The position numbers were made by a program, and so were the translations under genes. This document shows positions 20,951-30,745 of a DNA stretch of 64,000 nt, piece by piece (within the stretch, counting starts at the first letter, position 1; every line of letters starts with the position of its first letter). This DNA comes from an uncultured beta proteobacterium (lineage in GTDB: Bacteria; Pseudomonadota; Gammaproteobacteria; Burkholderiales; Burkholderiaceae_A), in assembly GCA_902586195.1 (NCBI GenBank), contig CACIGF010000002.1, forward strand, positions 53,345-117,344, given 5' to 3'. The notes under the pieces were generated by a model, which saw only the letters and a program-made list of their open reading frames with translations, searched no databases and was not told the DNA's origin.

Positions 20951-22339
20951 TTAAGGCGTTAAATCTAGACTTTTGGTCCTGTCAGATATTTTTTGCACTC
21001 GATATTTCAGCGCAGCCAATAAAGCCTCCTGATTGTGGTCCTTGTTGTTTAGGGCATCTATCACAGCATCATCAATTGAGTCTCTGACAGTTAAATGATG
21101 AATCATCACTTTATTTTTTTGCCCATGACGATGCAATCGTGCATTTGCCTGTTGGTAGTATTCTAATGAATAGGTAAGCGTATACCAGACAATTGTCGAG
21201 CCCCCAAATTGCAGATTTAACCCATGCCCTGCACTCGCAGGATGAGCTAGCAATATTGGAATTTCGGATTCGTTCCAGCGCTCAATGTCTTTTTCATCTT
21301 TTAATCTCACTGCTTGTGGAAATCTTTCTTGTAAACGCGCAAGCTCATGTTGAAAATGGTAGTAAACCAAGATGGGATTGCCATACATAACTTCAACAAT
21401 GTCTTCAAGAGCATCAAGCTTATGAGAATTGATAATTTGAAAACCGCCCTGGTCGTCGTAACAAGCACCGCCAGTCATTTGTAACAACTTAGTTGTAACC
21501 GCTGCAGCAGAACCTGCTTCAATATCTGCGTTTAGAAATGGAACCAACCGTTCCCTCTCAAACTGGTCATATACAGACCACGATGCATCGTCTAACTCAA
21601 CATTTATTCGATTGTAAAGAATATCTGGCAAATCCAACCAGTCTTCACTCTTCATGGAAATACAAACATCTTGTACTTTTTGTTGAATAACTCTTAGGGA
21701 ACCCGGCCTTGGCTTCCAGGAGTAAATGATTTCTTTATTTCGTTGATCCGGGTCAAAATATGCCTCCCTATATTTTGAAAAACTTTTCCCTAGGGATTCT
21801 CCCTGATCTAATAACCAAACTTGTGCCCAGAGATCGAGTAAGCCATTGGCTATTGGCGTACCAGTAAGCCCTACTACCTTTTTAAGGCTAGACCGAACTT
21901 TGCGAATCGCCTTCCACCGTTTTGTAGTTCTGTTCTTGAAACTAGTTAATTCATCGATGACAACCATGTCAAAAAACCAATCCTTACCGAGATATTCGAC
22001 AAGCCATGGGACATTTTCTCTATTGATGATGTAGATATCTGCATTTTTATTAGCTAATTTTTTCTTTCGTTGTGGGGCCGAACCTAAAACTTTACATAAA
22101 ACCAAATTATGCAAATGATCCCATTTCCTCCATTCATCTGTCCATGTTGTCTTAGCAACTCGCAAGGGAGCAATCACTAACACCTTTTGAATGGTCTCTT
22201 CAATGTTTATTAAGTGATTAATCGCAGTCAAAGTGCAACTAGTCTTTCCTAGACCCATACCAAGAAACAACCCAACACCGTCCTGGTTGAGAATTTTATC
22301 GATTGCTTTTTGTTGATATATTTTTGCCTGATACTTCAT
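20951..22339 (-). CDS. SNF2/DEAD-like superfamily 2 helicase, phage type
   Basis: Motifs I (GMGLGKTSC), II (VIDELTSFKN), III (LTGTPIANGL), VI (QANARLHRHGQ). Confidence 0.88.
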   Translation of the reverse strand: MKYQAKIYQQKAIDKILNQDGVGLFLGMGLGKTSCTLTAINHLINIEETIQKVLVIAPLRVAKTTWTDEWRKWDHLHNLVLCKVLGSAPQRKKKLANKNADIYIINRENVPWLVEYLGKDWFFDMVVIDELTSFKNRTTKRWKAIRKVRSSLKKVVGLTGTPIANGLLDLWAQVWLLDQGESLGKSFSKYREAYFDPDQRNKEIIYSWKPRPGSLRVIQQKVQDVCISMKSEDWLDLPDILYNRINVELDDASWSVYDQFERERLVPFLNADIEAGSAAAVTTKLLQMTGGACYDDQGGFQIINSHKLDALEDIVEVMYGNPILVYYHFQHELARLQERFPQAVRLKDEKDIERWNESEIPILLAHPASAGHGLNLQFGGSTIVWYTLTYSLEYYQQANARLHRHGQKNKVMIHHLTVRDSIDDAVIDALNNKDHNQEALLAALKYRVQKISDRTKSLDLTP

Positions 22340-22558
22340 CCAAAAAACTTAAATCCTTTTTTTAAATCAACTAAAACCATTTTTTCCTTTTAAAGCCAAC
22401 AGAAGACAAACCTAAACAAGTGCCGTTTGGTGCCCACACCTTTTTCCCTCGCGTTTCCGTAATTGTTTTGTTTCTTGAAAATACCTAATAAATACAGTAA
22501 CCTATCTTTGTATTGGAGGGAATAGATAGGTTTGTCCGGGAAGGTACAGGAAATGTCT

Positions 22559-22589
22559 CAAAAAGCTGTAAGTATCTGTTTTTACGGCT
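22559..22589 (-). terminator. Rho-independent terminator after tRNA-Leu
   Basis: Minus strand AGCCGTAA-AAACAGATAC-TTACAGCT followed by T run, just 3' of the tRNA. Confidence 0.65.
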
Positions 22590-22603
22590 CTTTCAAAAAA
22601 GGT

Positions 22604-22691
22604 TGGTGTCAGTGGGGGGACTTGAACCCCCAAGCCTTAAATAGGCGACAGATTTTAAGTCTGTTGTGTATACCGATTCCACCACACTGAC
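22604..22691 (-). tRNA. tRNA-Leu (UAA), CCA encoded
   Basis: Minus strand GTCAGTG...ACAGACTTAAAATCTGT...GGGGGTTCAAGTCCCCCCACTGACACCA; anticodon TAA, long variable arm. Confidence 0.96.
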
Positions 22692-22698
22692 GAATTTT

Positions 22699-22992
22699 AT
22701 GCTTGAATTGACTGTTCTCACTAAGGCTATATTGGAGTTTGTTTTGTTAACATATGCCGGAAGGGCTATTTTATATCTATTTGCTTTCGGAAGACATCAT
22801 GACAACCTAATTTATCGAATGTTTTCACTAGTAACTCAACCACCGGAGCAACTGGTATCCTATATTACAATAAAATCCATCCCTCAGAAACATTTACCTT
22901 ATTTTACGTTTATTTTTTGTTTTTCGCTGTGGATTGTTATGCTCGTCGTAAAGGTAATAATCGGTGGGCCCTCCAGTTTTAATATACAATAG
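22699..22992 (+). CDS. Small multi-pass membrane protein of unknown function
   Basis: Hydrophobic segments; start MLELTVLTKAI; upstream of TPR gene. Confidence 0.6.
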   Translation: MLELTVLTKAILEFVLLTYAGRAILYLFAFGRHHDNLIYRMFSLVTQPPEQLVSYITIKSIPQKHLPYFTFIFCFSLWIVMLVVKVIIGGPSSFNIQ

Positions 22993-22997
22993 CTTGT

Positions 22998-23549
22998 ATG
23001 TTGACAAGAATACTGACGATCGTAGCAGATGTTTTTGAAATTTTTGGCCAAACAAAACTAGCTGAAAGTTGTTGGCGTAAAATTGTTATTGTTCGTCCAG
23101 ACGCGGAGAACTTAACCACAGCAGGTTTTATCTGCTTTAAAAATGGAAATTCTGAAAATGCTGCACAGTTCTTTTTAGAAGCTTTAGATAAATGTCCTAC
23201 TTATTATCAAGCACTTTTTAACTTGGGGTTTCTCAGACAAAATGAAAATCTTCACCACGATGCAATAGGCTTTTTTTCACAGGCTATCGAAATAGAAGAA
23301 AAATGTGATGTTGCTTATTACGGTAGAGCACAGTCTTTCCTGCAAAATGGGTTAATAAATAAAGCGATAGTGGATTTAAAACGAACAATTGAAATTCAGC
23401 CCTTCGCTCCTCATGCTTACTACAAACTTGCGCATGCGTACGCGAAGACGAACAATTTAGAAAAATCAAAGCAAATTATCCAGCGGCTCTTAACCTTTGA
23501 GCCGCAGGTTGGTAACCAACTCAAAAAAGAGCTTAAATTGAAAACTTAG
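22998..23549 (+). CDS. Tetratricopeptide-repeat protein
   Basis: Several TPR-like repeats (AENLTTAGFICFKNGNSENAAQFFLEALDKCP...). Confidence 0.8.
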   Translation: MLTRILTIVADVFEIFGQTKLAESCWRKIVIVRPDAENLTTAGFICFKNGNSENAAQFFLEALDKCPTYYQALFNLGFLRQNENLHHDAIGFFSQAIEIEEKCDVAYYGRAQSFLQNGLINKAIVDLKRTIEIQPFAPHAYYKLAHAYAKTNNLEKSKQIIQRLLTFEPQVGNQLKKELKLKT

Positions 23550-23553
23550 TGTT

Positions 23554-23826
23554 ATGAAAGAGAATAATTCTATCAAACAAAAATATTGGAGTAAGTTAAA
23601 AACAATAACTGTAATACTGATTGTTTTGTGGTTTATCCCAACATTTGTAATTTCGTTTTTTGCAAACGAGCTCACCTTTGATTTTTTTGGATGGCCGTTT
23701 TCTTTTTGGATGGCCGCCCAGGGGTCGCAATTAATATACTTGCTGATTGTTTGGATTTATGCATCATCCGTGAATAAACTGGATAAAACGTATTTGAATG
23801 AGTTACAGCCGCCTGAGAGAAATTAA
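23554..23826 (+). CDS. DUF4212 protein (small subunit of Na+/solute symporter)
   Basis: FFANELTFDFFGWPFSFWMAAQGSQLIYLLIVWIYA; abuts the symporter gene. Confidence 0.85.
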   Translation: MKENNSIKQKYWSKLKTITVILIVLWFIPTFVISFFANELTFDFFGWPFSFWMAAQGSQLIYLLIVWIYASSVNKLDKTYLNELQPPERN

Positions 23827-25802
23827 TGGTTAAACTATTTAATCCTGAACTGCCTCAGAGTTCTTTTGCAAGCAGATTAAAAAAGGTTTATGGCCTATAC
23901 ACGCTCGGCTTTATAAGTTTTTGTGTGGTACTCGCTGCTTTAGAACAGTTAGGTCTACCCCAGGAATTCATTGGCTACACATTTCTATTCGCTACCATTT
24001 TTTTATATGCAGGAATTGGCTTTCTCAGTAAAACTAACGAACCTGATAATTACTATGTAGCTGGTAGAAGGGTCCCAGCGTTATTTAATGGAATGGCTAC
24101 AGGCGCCGATTGGATGTCGGCTGCCTCATTCATAGGAATGGCCGGCGGTCTGTATGTCGGAGGTTATAAAGCTCTTGCTTTTATTATGGGATGGACAGGT
24201 GGATATGTTTTTGTTGCGCTCCTTTTAGCACCATTCTTGAGGAGGTTCGGCCAATACACGATTCCTGATTTTTTGGGAACAAGATATGGTGGTTCCCTTC
24301 CCCGTCTGATTGGGATTTTTATCGCAGTTCTATGCTCGTTTACATACGTTGTTGCACAAATCAAGGGAGTTGGTGTTATCACAACAAGGCTTACTGGTGT
24401 TGAATTCGAGGTTGGTGTCTTTCTGGGGCTCGCTGGAATTTTAGTTTGCTCCTTCCTGGGAGGGATGAGGGCTGTTACGTGGACACAAGTTTCCCAGTAT
24501 ATCGTTTTGATAATTGCGTATCTTATACCGGTAGTATGGCTATCGGTAACCCAAACAGGGAATCCTATTCCCCAACTCTCCTTTGGCCAACAGTTGCAAA
24601 AAGTATCTGTCTTAGAAGATAAGATTAATTCAGACCCAGCTGAAGTTGAAGTTATGAAAATGGTTGCTGAGGCAAAACAAAAACTTTTAGATGACCAAAA
24701 TAAGAATGGGGAAAAGCTAAACGAGGCTCAAAAAAAAGAACTTAAAGTAATTGCGAAGGGGGCAACGTCCTCTCCTAGGCCACATGCAGATCCCTTTATC
24801 GGAGAGACTGAAGAGGATATAAATTCAGAAAAGAAGAATTTCTTCGCACTTATTATTTGCTTAACATTAGGAACAGCTTCCCTACCTCACATACTAATGA
24901 GGTACTATACGACTCCGTCTGTGAGTGAGGCTCGAACCTCAGTTACATGGTCCTTGTTATTTATCCTTCTGCTGTACCTAACGGCACCAGCTCTTGCTGT
25001 TTTGGTTAAATTCGTAATTTACAATGATATTGTTGGATCTTCGTTTGCAAGTTTACCAATGTGGGTAGAAAAATGGATGGCTGTGGATGCCAGCTTACTT
25101 TCCATATCAGACATAAACATGGACGGCATCATACAGCTGGCGGAAATTTCGATTCATAAAGATATAGTTGTTCTAGCAACACCCGAAATCGGAGGGTTGC
25201 CTTTTGTAATATCTGGGATGGTGGCCGCTGGGGGTCTAGCTGCTGCCCTTTCAACTTCTGACGGACTATTGCTAGCTATGGCTAATGGGCTCTCGCATGA
25301 CCTTTACTATAAGATGATTGACCCAAAAGCCTCTGTGAATAAGAGGGTCAGAATCTCCAAAACTGTATTGTTAATAGTAGCCGTTTTAGCGGCTTTGGTT
25401 GCTCAACAAAACCCGGCCGACATTTTGTTTTTGGTATCTGCTGCTTTCTCATTTGCGGCTTCAGGATTCTTCCCAGCACTTATTCTGGGAATATTTTGGA
25501 GGCGCACTACCAATGCAGGAGTATCTTTGGGAATGTTAACAGGAATCTTCGTTACTTTTTATTACATGGCCATCAATCAACCATGGCTTCGTGAACTTAT
25601 TTTTAATATTCCAAAAGATGCACCTATCACCGACATATGGTTCGGGATTGATCCAATATCAGCAGGAATTTTTGGCGTCCCTGCTGGTTTCCTGGTAACG
25701 GTCATAGTTTCTTTGATTACAAAAGTACCACCGAAAGAAAACATAGATCTCCTTGAGAATGTTAGGTACCCTGAATTAAAAGAAAAAAGCGCACAAAGCT
25801 GA
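23826..25802 (+). CDS. Sodium:solute symporter (VC_2705/ActP-like)
   Basis: SSF family motifs (DNYYVAGRRVPALFNGMATGADWMSAASFIG, GGLAAALSTSDGLLLAMANGLSHD). Confidence 0.92.
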   Translation: MVKLFNPELPQSSFASRLKKVYGLYTLGFISFCVVLAALEQLGLPQEFIGYTFLFATIFLYAGIGFLSKTNEPDNYYVAGRRVPALFNGMATGADWMSAASFIGMAGGLYVGGYKALAFIMGWTGGYVFVALLLAPFLRRFGQYTIPDFLGTRYGGSLPRLIGIFIAVLCSFTYVVAQIKGVGVITTRLTGVEFEVGVFLGLAGILVCSFLGGMRAVTWTQVSQYIVLIIAYLIPVVWLSVTQTGNPIPQLSFGQQLQKVSVLEDKINSDPAEVEVMKMVAEAKQKLLDDQNKNGEKLNEAQKKELKVIAKGATSSPRPHADPFIGETEEDINSEKKNFFALIICLTLGTASLPHILMRYYTTPSVSEARTSVTWSLLFILLLYLTAPALAVLVKFVIYNDIVGSSFASLPMWVEKWMAVDASLLSISDINMDGIIQLAEISIHKDIVVLATPEIGGLPFVISGMVAAGGLAAALSTSDGLLLAMANGLSHDLYYKMIDPKASVNKRVRISKTVLLIVAVLAALVAQQNPADILFLVSAAFSFAASGFFPALILGIFWRRTTNAGVSLGMLTGIFVTFYYMAINQPWLRELIFNIPKDAPITDIWFGIDPISAGIFGVPAGFLVTVIVSLITKVPPKENIDLLENVRYPELKEKSAQS

Positions 25803-25819
25803 CTTACCTAGCTTTCGAG

Positions 25820-26395
25820 TTACGGCTTCGAATTATCAGATTTTTTTGTATCCATCATTTCCAGCGTATCCTTTAAATCTTTAAATTTTTGTGCAATATC
25901 TGGTGGGATTGTTGCCATAAGATTATCCACCTCCTGAGAATTTTGACTCCTAATGGATTTATTATTCTTTCGCTTAGTCTCCTTTTCAACTTCAGATAAG
26001 GAATCGGAAAATCTTTTTGAAGAGTTGCCTTCCTGTTTGTCCAAAACTACATCGTTGTTGATATTGTTTAAATCATCAATGTCTATAGCCATTTTTCCTT
26101 TAGAACTCAAATCTTTTACAGTCAGTTGAACATTATTAAAACGTAATGTAAGGAAAAAAACTAAACTCAATAAAAACGTAAAAATAAACCAAATACAAAT
26201 AAATGATGTGCTAGATACCGTATCACCTAAAGCGACATCTATAAGTGCATTGAAAGTTGACAACCACGAGAAATTCAAGAACCAGCTAATTCCGCCTGAT
26301 GCTTCAGTCTTAATAACGAAAACTATTAAAAAAAAAGAGAGATTTATGCCAACCAATATTTTTGATATACTCGGAAGTAACCTTTTAATGTGGTT
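25820..26395 (-). CDS. Hypothetical membrane protein with two TM segments and charged C-terminal tail
   Basis: ORF from MNHIKRLLPS; divergent to 26411 ORF by ~15 nt. Confidence 0.6.
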   Translation of the reverse strand, partial: NHIKRLLPSISKILVGINLSFFLIVFVIKTEASGGISWFLNFSWLSTFNALIDVALGDTVSSTSFICIWFIFTFLLSLVFFLTLRFNNVQLTVKDLSSKGKMAIDIDDLNNINNDVVLDKQEGNSSKRFSDSLSEVEKETKRKNNKSIRSQNSQEVDNLMATIPPDIAQKFKDLKDTLEMMDTKKSDNSKP

Positions 26396-26410
26396 CATAA
26401 TTTTACCAAA

Positions 26411-26938
26411 ATGAGCGATTCGCTTGAGCTTCCAAAAAAAGGGGTGAAAATATACTCCCCAAACGATGGTTGGACCCACGATCAAAATTCTAGTTTGAGT
26501 GGTGATACTGGCCCTACGGATATTGAGTCTACCAACCTTTCCACTGAAAATGCAACTGATAATTCTGTAGATATTAAGAAAAATGAATCTGTCACCGAGC
26601 CTTTAAACGAAAACATTAAACATTTAGCAGTTGGTGACGCGCTAGAACAGTTATTTGAAACGTTAAATAAAACAACCAGTTTTTCAGCCTCTTCCGATAT
26701 GCCTACGTGGAAAGAGGTTGCTGAGCTCAGCAGACAGATGGAAGAGAAGTTAGATTTAAGAAGAGAAGTCTTAGAAAAGTTGTCGTTATTGGACGAGGAT
26801 ATACAAGACACTCGAAGATCTTTGTTAAAAACGCTGAAAACCCTCGGCAAAACAGAGAACGATAAACTTTCTGCTGCCACGGTTAGGGCAAGTGTGAGTG
26901 CAATGGCTATCGATGTATTGGCAAAAAAATTGACCTAA
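26411..26938 (+). CDS. Hypothetical protein, disordered N-terminus and coiled-coil C-terminus
   Basis: ORF from MSDSLELPKKGVKIY; heptad-like region WKEVAELSRQMEEKLDLRREVLEKLSLLDEDIQDTRRSLLKTLKTLG. Confidence 0.55.
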   Translation: MSDSLELPKKGVKIYSPNDGWTHDQNSSLSGDTGPTDIESTNLSTENATDNSVDIKKNESVTEPLNENIKHLAVGDALEQLFETLNKTTSFSASSDMPTWKEVAELSRQMEEKLDLRREVLEKLSLLDEDIQDTRRSLLKTLKTLGKTENDKLSAATVRASVSAMAIDVLAKKLT

Positions 26939-28006
26939 TTACTTCGTAGAATTCTCCTTACGGAGAAACTTCGGAGGCTTGCCCAGAGCCTTTCTCGAAA
27001 TAGACATGATTGGTTGCGGCTCTTTCCTTACTAGCTTATGTTTTCCGTAAGTGCCCTCAGCATAACTCTCATTCTGTGCAAGATTATTATTATCAAAAAA
27101 ATTTGATTCCTGAAATAATCCTAAATGTGGTTCAGACGCTTTTTGGATATTTTTTGATTCTCGGCCAGTTATTCTTCCACCCGCTGATATACTCAAAAAA
27201 TTCTGTCTGGTTTGTTCCTCTAGTTTTGTTACAGAATTTTTTTGCTTATCCAAAGTCCTAATCGCATCAGTCTTCTTGATATTGTAGCTAAGCGATGACG
27301 CAAGTTTCGCCCGTGAAGGTTGAGACAAAATGTTGTCATTTTTAATCCTATCAAAATGAATCCTAGCAACCTGTTCAATTGACTCACAAAAAACTCTAAA
27401 GGACCTTGATAGCTTGTGATTCTTTAAATCTAGTAAAAATTTAACGCCAAAGTTTTTTTTTGCCTCCACCGAGTCAATTATTGGCGGTGTTAAGAGGAAC
27501 CCAAACGGAAACCGTTCCGTGTTATGTTTGAATTTCAATACCTGGTCTCCTCGCACCCTACTAGGAACGATAACAAGTGATGGACTTTGGGATGATTGGA
27601 AAACCCACTCATGGCGAGCGGCGAACTCCATGGTAGCAATTAATTCAACTTCTGAGATAGCCGTGGGTAAAACAACAATATCAAAATCTAGTAGCATCTC
27701 TGAATCAAAGACATCGAACCAAGTTAAATCAGAGATAACAATTTCGGATCGTGCATAAACCCCTTGCACAATCTTTCTTGATTCTATTAATATTCTGTTA
27801 GCTCCTTGTGACAAGGGGAGAGATCCCTTAAAGACTGTAATCCTCTGAGGTTTAATCGAGCGAACCCATTTGCTGGACGAAGCCTGTGTGTCAAAATCTA
27901 CTAACGTTGTCCGTTTATTTAAGGTTGATGCAAAATAGTGTGCTAGGTTAGCAGAGATTGTACTCTTACCGACACCACCCTTTTGATTTGTGATTAAAAT
28001 TCTCAA
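26939..28006 (-). CDS. ParA/MinD-family ATPase with long C-terminal extension
   Basis: Deviant Walker A KGGVGKSTIS, TLVDFDTQASSSKWV; ~120 aa low-complexity C-terminal tail. Confidence 0.85.
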   Translation of the reverse strand: MRILITNQKGGVGKSTISANLAHYFASTLNKRTTLVDFDTQASSSKWVRSIKPQRITVFKGSLPLSQGANRILIESRKIVQGVYARSEIVISDLTWFDVFDSEMLLDFDIVVLPTAISEVELIATMEFAARHEWVFQSSQSPSLVIVPSRVRGDQVLKFKHNTERFPFGFLLTPPIIDSVEAKKNFGVKFLLDLKNHKLSRSFRVFCESIEQVARIHFDRIKNDNILSQPSRAKLASSLSYNIKKTDAIRTLDKQKNSVTKLEEQTRQNFLSISAGGRITGRESKNIQKASEPHLGLFQESNFFDNNNLAQNESYAEGTYGKHKLVRKEPQPIMSISRKALGKPPKFLRKENSTK

Positions 28007-28097
28007 AAAAACTTCCTAAACAAAACCGATCAAAAAAAAACGAGAGTGACAACCCCAATACGTTGAATCGTCAGAAGTGAACGAAACTTAATACAAA

Positions 28098-28168
28098 AGG
28101 CGGGAGCCGGAATTGAACCGGCGTTCACGGCTTTGCAGGCCGCTGCATCACCACTCTGCCATCCCGCC
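28098..28168 (-). tRNA. tRNA-Cys (GCA)
   Basis: Acceptor GGCGGGA/TCCCGCC, anticodon loop CTGCAAA; CCA not encoded. Confidence 0.94.
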
Positions 28169-28199
28169 ACCGTACTGTACAAAACACACGCGATCAGAT

Positions 28200-28275
<76 letters not shown>

Positions 28276-28310
28276 ATCCTTCTAATTGTACATGTAAAAA
28301 AAAAAGATAG

Positions 28311-28892
28311 TTAAAATTCGCCTTTAATGTTTCTATCATTCACAGCTATCATTATATAGTTTAAGAAAGATATCACTGTAAGAATTGCTGCAAAACCTAC
28401 TAACCATGTGCCAATTATCTGGGTGTCAATTTCCGGTAGTAAAAGGTTGGAATTGTAAAGTAAGCATGGCAATGCGACCATTTGTGAACATGTCTTTAAT
28501 TTTCCTAGCATATCAACCCGTAAACCCCCTTTTGAGCCAAGTTTAAGCATCCATTCTCTTAGAGCTGACACTGCAATTTCTCGTCCCACGATTATTATCC
28601 CTATGACAGCGTCTACCCGTTCAAGGTCCACAAGAATAATCAACACTGTACAAACCATGAGTTTATCTGCAACCGGATCCAGGAAGGCTCCAAAAGAAGA
28701 AATCTGATTCAATCTCCTCGCTAACCAGCCATCTAACCAATCTGTCAAACTTGCAATTACAAAAACAATTGTTGCCAATATGTTTTTTGTAGTTTCTATC
28801 ATTTCAAAAGGACCGTAAATGATCAATAACAATACGGGAATTGCAAAAATTCGAGTAAATGTTATAACGGTTGGTAAAGTAAACATAAGCAA
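28311..28892 (-). CDS. pgsA: CDP-diacylglycerol--glycerol-3-phosphate 3-phosphatidyltransferase
   Basis: CDP-alcohol phosphotransferase motif (TDWLDGWLARRLNQISSFGAFLDPVADKL). Confidence 0.94.
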   Translation of the reverse strand: MLMFTLPTVITFTRIFAIPVLLLIIYGPFEMIETTKNILATIVFVIASLTDWLDGWLARRLNQISSFGAFLDPVADKLMVCTVLIILVDLERVDAVIGIIIVGREIAVSALREWMLKLGSKGGLRVDMLGKLKTCSQMVALPCLLYNSNLLLPEIDTQIIGTWLVGFAAILTVISFLNYIMIAVNDRNIKGEF

Positions 28893-28898
28893 CCTAGA

Positions 28899-30737
28899 TT
28901 ATTGATGAATATGTGCATAAATCTTACAAGCAAGTACCCTGGAAACTCCATTGACGCTAGCGAGTTCGTCGACAGATGCCTTTTCGATCTCCCTCAGACC
29001 ACCAAATCTTTCCAACAATCTTTTTTTTCTCACAGTTCCTATTCCTTCAATTTCATCAAGAATTGATCTTTTGGATGTTTTTATTTTATGGTTTCTCATC
29101 CCCAAAATCGCATAACGGTGGGCTTCATCCCTAAGGTAGGCAAGAAACATGAGTGCGTTTTGATCTGGCTGACCTAGACCATTGTTTTTTCTGTCATAAA
29201 AAAGTGTCTCCAAACCAACCTTTCTACCCTCCCCCTTTGCGATTCCCAAAGTTATAACACTAAAAATACCGACATCATCCAAAACCTTTTCTGCTATTGC
29301 TAACTGCCCTTTTCCTCCATCGATTAGTAGCAAGTCAGGTATTTCTTTAGCTTCCTTAAATCGTCTATGTAGAGCCTCTTTTAATGCGCCGTAGTCGTCG
29401 TTCGCCTTAGCAATCTTGATTTTATATTTTCTGTACTTAGATGTTTGTAAAGTACAGTTTTGAAATACTATGCAAGAACAAAAGGTTGCTTCACCAGAGA
29501 GATGACTAACGTCGAAACATTCTATTCTAAATCTTGATACCTGCTCATCATTTAAACCAAGACCAAGAAAACTTATAAGGTGGTGCAGCCTATCCTTAAG
29601 ACTATTAGCTTCCAATGCTTTTCTTACTAACGCTTGATTCAAGTTCTGTTTAGCTAGCTCTGCCAAATTGCCCTGTTCTGACCTTGGGGAGAATATAAGT
29701 TTAGGTTTTTTTTCAATCCTTACACCTCTTGGAGAGAGATCTAACCATTTACTAAAATTTTCAATGGCAGACTTATTGTTGACAACAATAACCGACGGAA
29801 ATACTTTTTTTTCGTAGTATTGGATTAAAAAATAACTTAATGCTTCACTTAAGACCTCTTCGGAATTTAGGCCTGTTTTCTCTGAATTGTGAGCAAAAGA
29901 GATTCTGTCGCCCAAATATCGCCCTCCCCTCACGGTAGCAGTATTTATTGCTACAAAAATACCATTACTAGCTGCTACGAATATATCACAATCTTTATCA
30001 TTGGATGACTCCATGTTATTTCTTTGAATAATCTTTGATAAAGCGGTGATTTGATCCCGATATTCTTTAGCCTTCTCAAACTTTAGGGATTTTGAAGCAT
30101 TCTCCATGAGTACTTTTAATTCCTCAAAAATCTCAGAAAAATTCCCATTCAGAAACGAAATTGATCTTGCCACATCCTCAGCATAATCAGTCTCAGATAT
30201 CAATCCAACACAAGGCGCACTACACCGATTTATTTGATATTGTATGCACGGTCTAGACCTATTCGAATATATAGAATCTCTACAATCCCTAAGCTTGAAA
30301 ACCTTCTGTAGTATCTGTATGCTCTCCTTGACCGCCCAAGCATTTGGGTAGGGACCAAAAAATTTATCTGGAGTTTCCGTATTGCCCCTAAAAAAAGAAA
30401 TACGCGGGAATTTATGGTTGCTAATTTTGAGCAAAGGGTACGATTTATCATCTCGAAATAAGATGTTATACCGAGGCATAAGTGTTTTTATCAAATTATT
30501 CTCGAGAAGCAAGGCTTCCGACTCTGACCTAACCTCAGAAAATTCTATATTTACAAGCTTTGAAAGCATGTGAGAAGTGCGTGGACCGTGACTTCCTCTA
30601 GAAAAATAGCTAGACACTCTCTTTTTTAAATTTTTTGCCTTGCCAACGTACAAGATCTCTTTGTCACTTCCGAGAAACTTATAGACACCAGGTGTATTTG
30701 GAAGAATTTTAATCACATCAACAAATTTTTGACTCAT
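28899..30737 (-). CDS. uvrC: Excinuclease ABC subunit C
   Basis: GIY-YIG N-terminus (PGVYKFLGSDKEILYVGKAKNLKKRV), RNaseH-like C-terminus, HhH. Confidence 0.97.
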   Translation of the reverse strand: MSQKFVDVIKILPNTPGVYKFLGSDKEILYVGKAKNLKKRVSSYFSRGSHGPRTSHMLSKLVNIEFSEVRSESEALLLENNLIKTLMPRYNILFRDDKSYPLLKISNHKFPRISFFRGNTETPDKFFGPYPNAWAVKESIQILQKVFKLRDCRDSIYSNRSRPCIQYQINRCSAPCVGLISETDYAEDVARSISFLNGNFSEIFEELKVLMENASKSLKFEKAKEYRDQITALSKIIQRNNMESSNDKDCDIFVAASNGIFVAINTATVRGGRYLGDRISFAHNSEKTGLNSEEVLSEALSYFLIQYYEKKVFPSVIVVNNKSAIENFSKWLDLSPRGVRIEKKPKLIFSPRSEQGNLAELAKQNLNQALVRKALEANSLKDRLHHLISFLGLGLNDEQVSRFRIECFDVSHLSGEATFCSCIVFQNCTLQTSKYRKYKIKIAKANDDYGALKEALHRRFKEAKEIPDLLLIDGGKGQLAIAEKVLDDVGIFSVITLGIAKGEGRKVGLETLFYDRKNNGLGQPDQNALMFLAYLRDEAHRYAILGMRNHKIKTSKRSILDEIEGIGTVRKKRLLERFGGLREIEKASVDELASVNGVSRVLACKIYAHIHQ

Positions 30738-30745
30738 ACAATATT

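Noticed and set aside
26482-26880. 132-aa minus-strand ORF
   Set aside because: Antisense to the 26411-26938 ORF; Ser-rich composition typical of a shadow frame. The plus frame fits local gene spacing better, though neither is proven.
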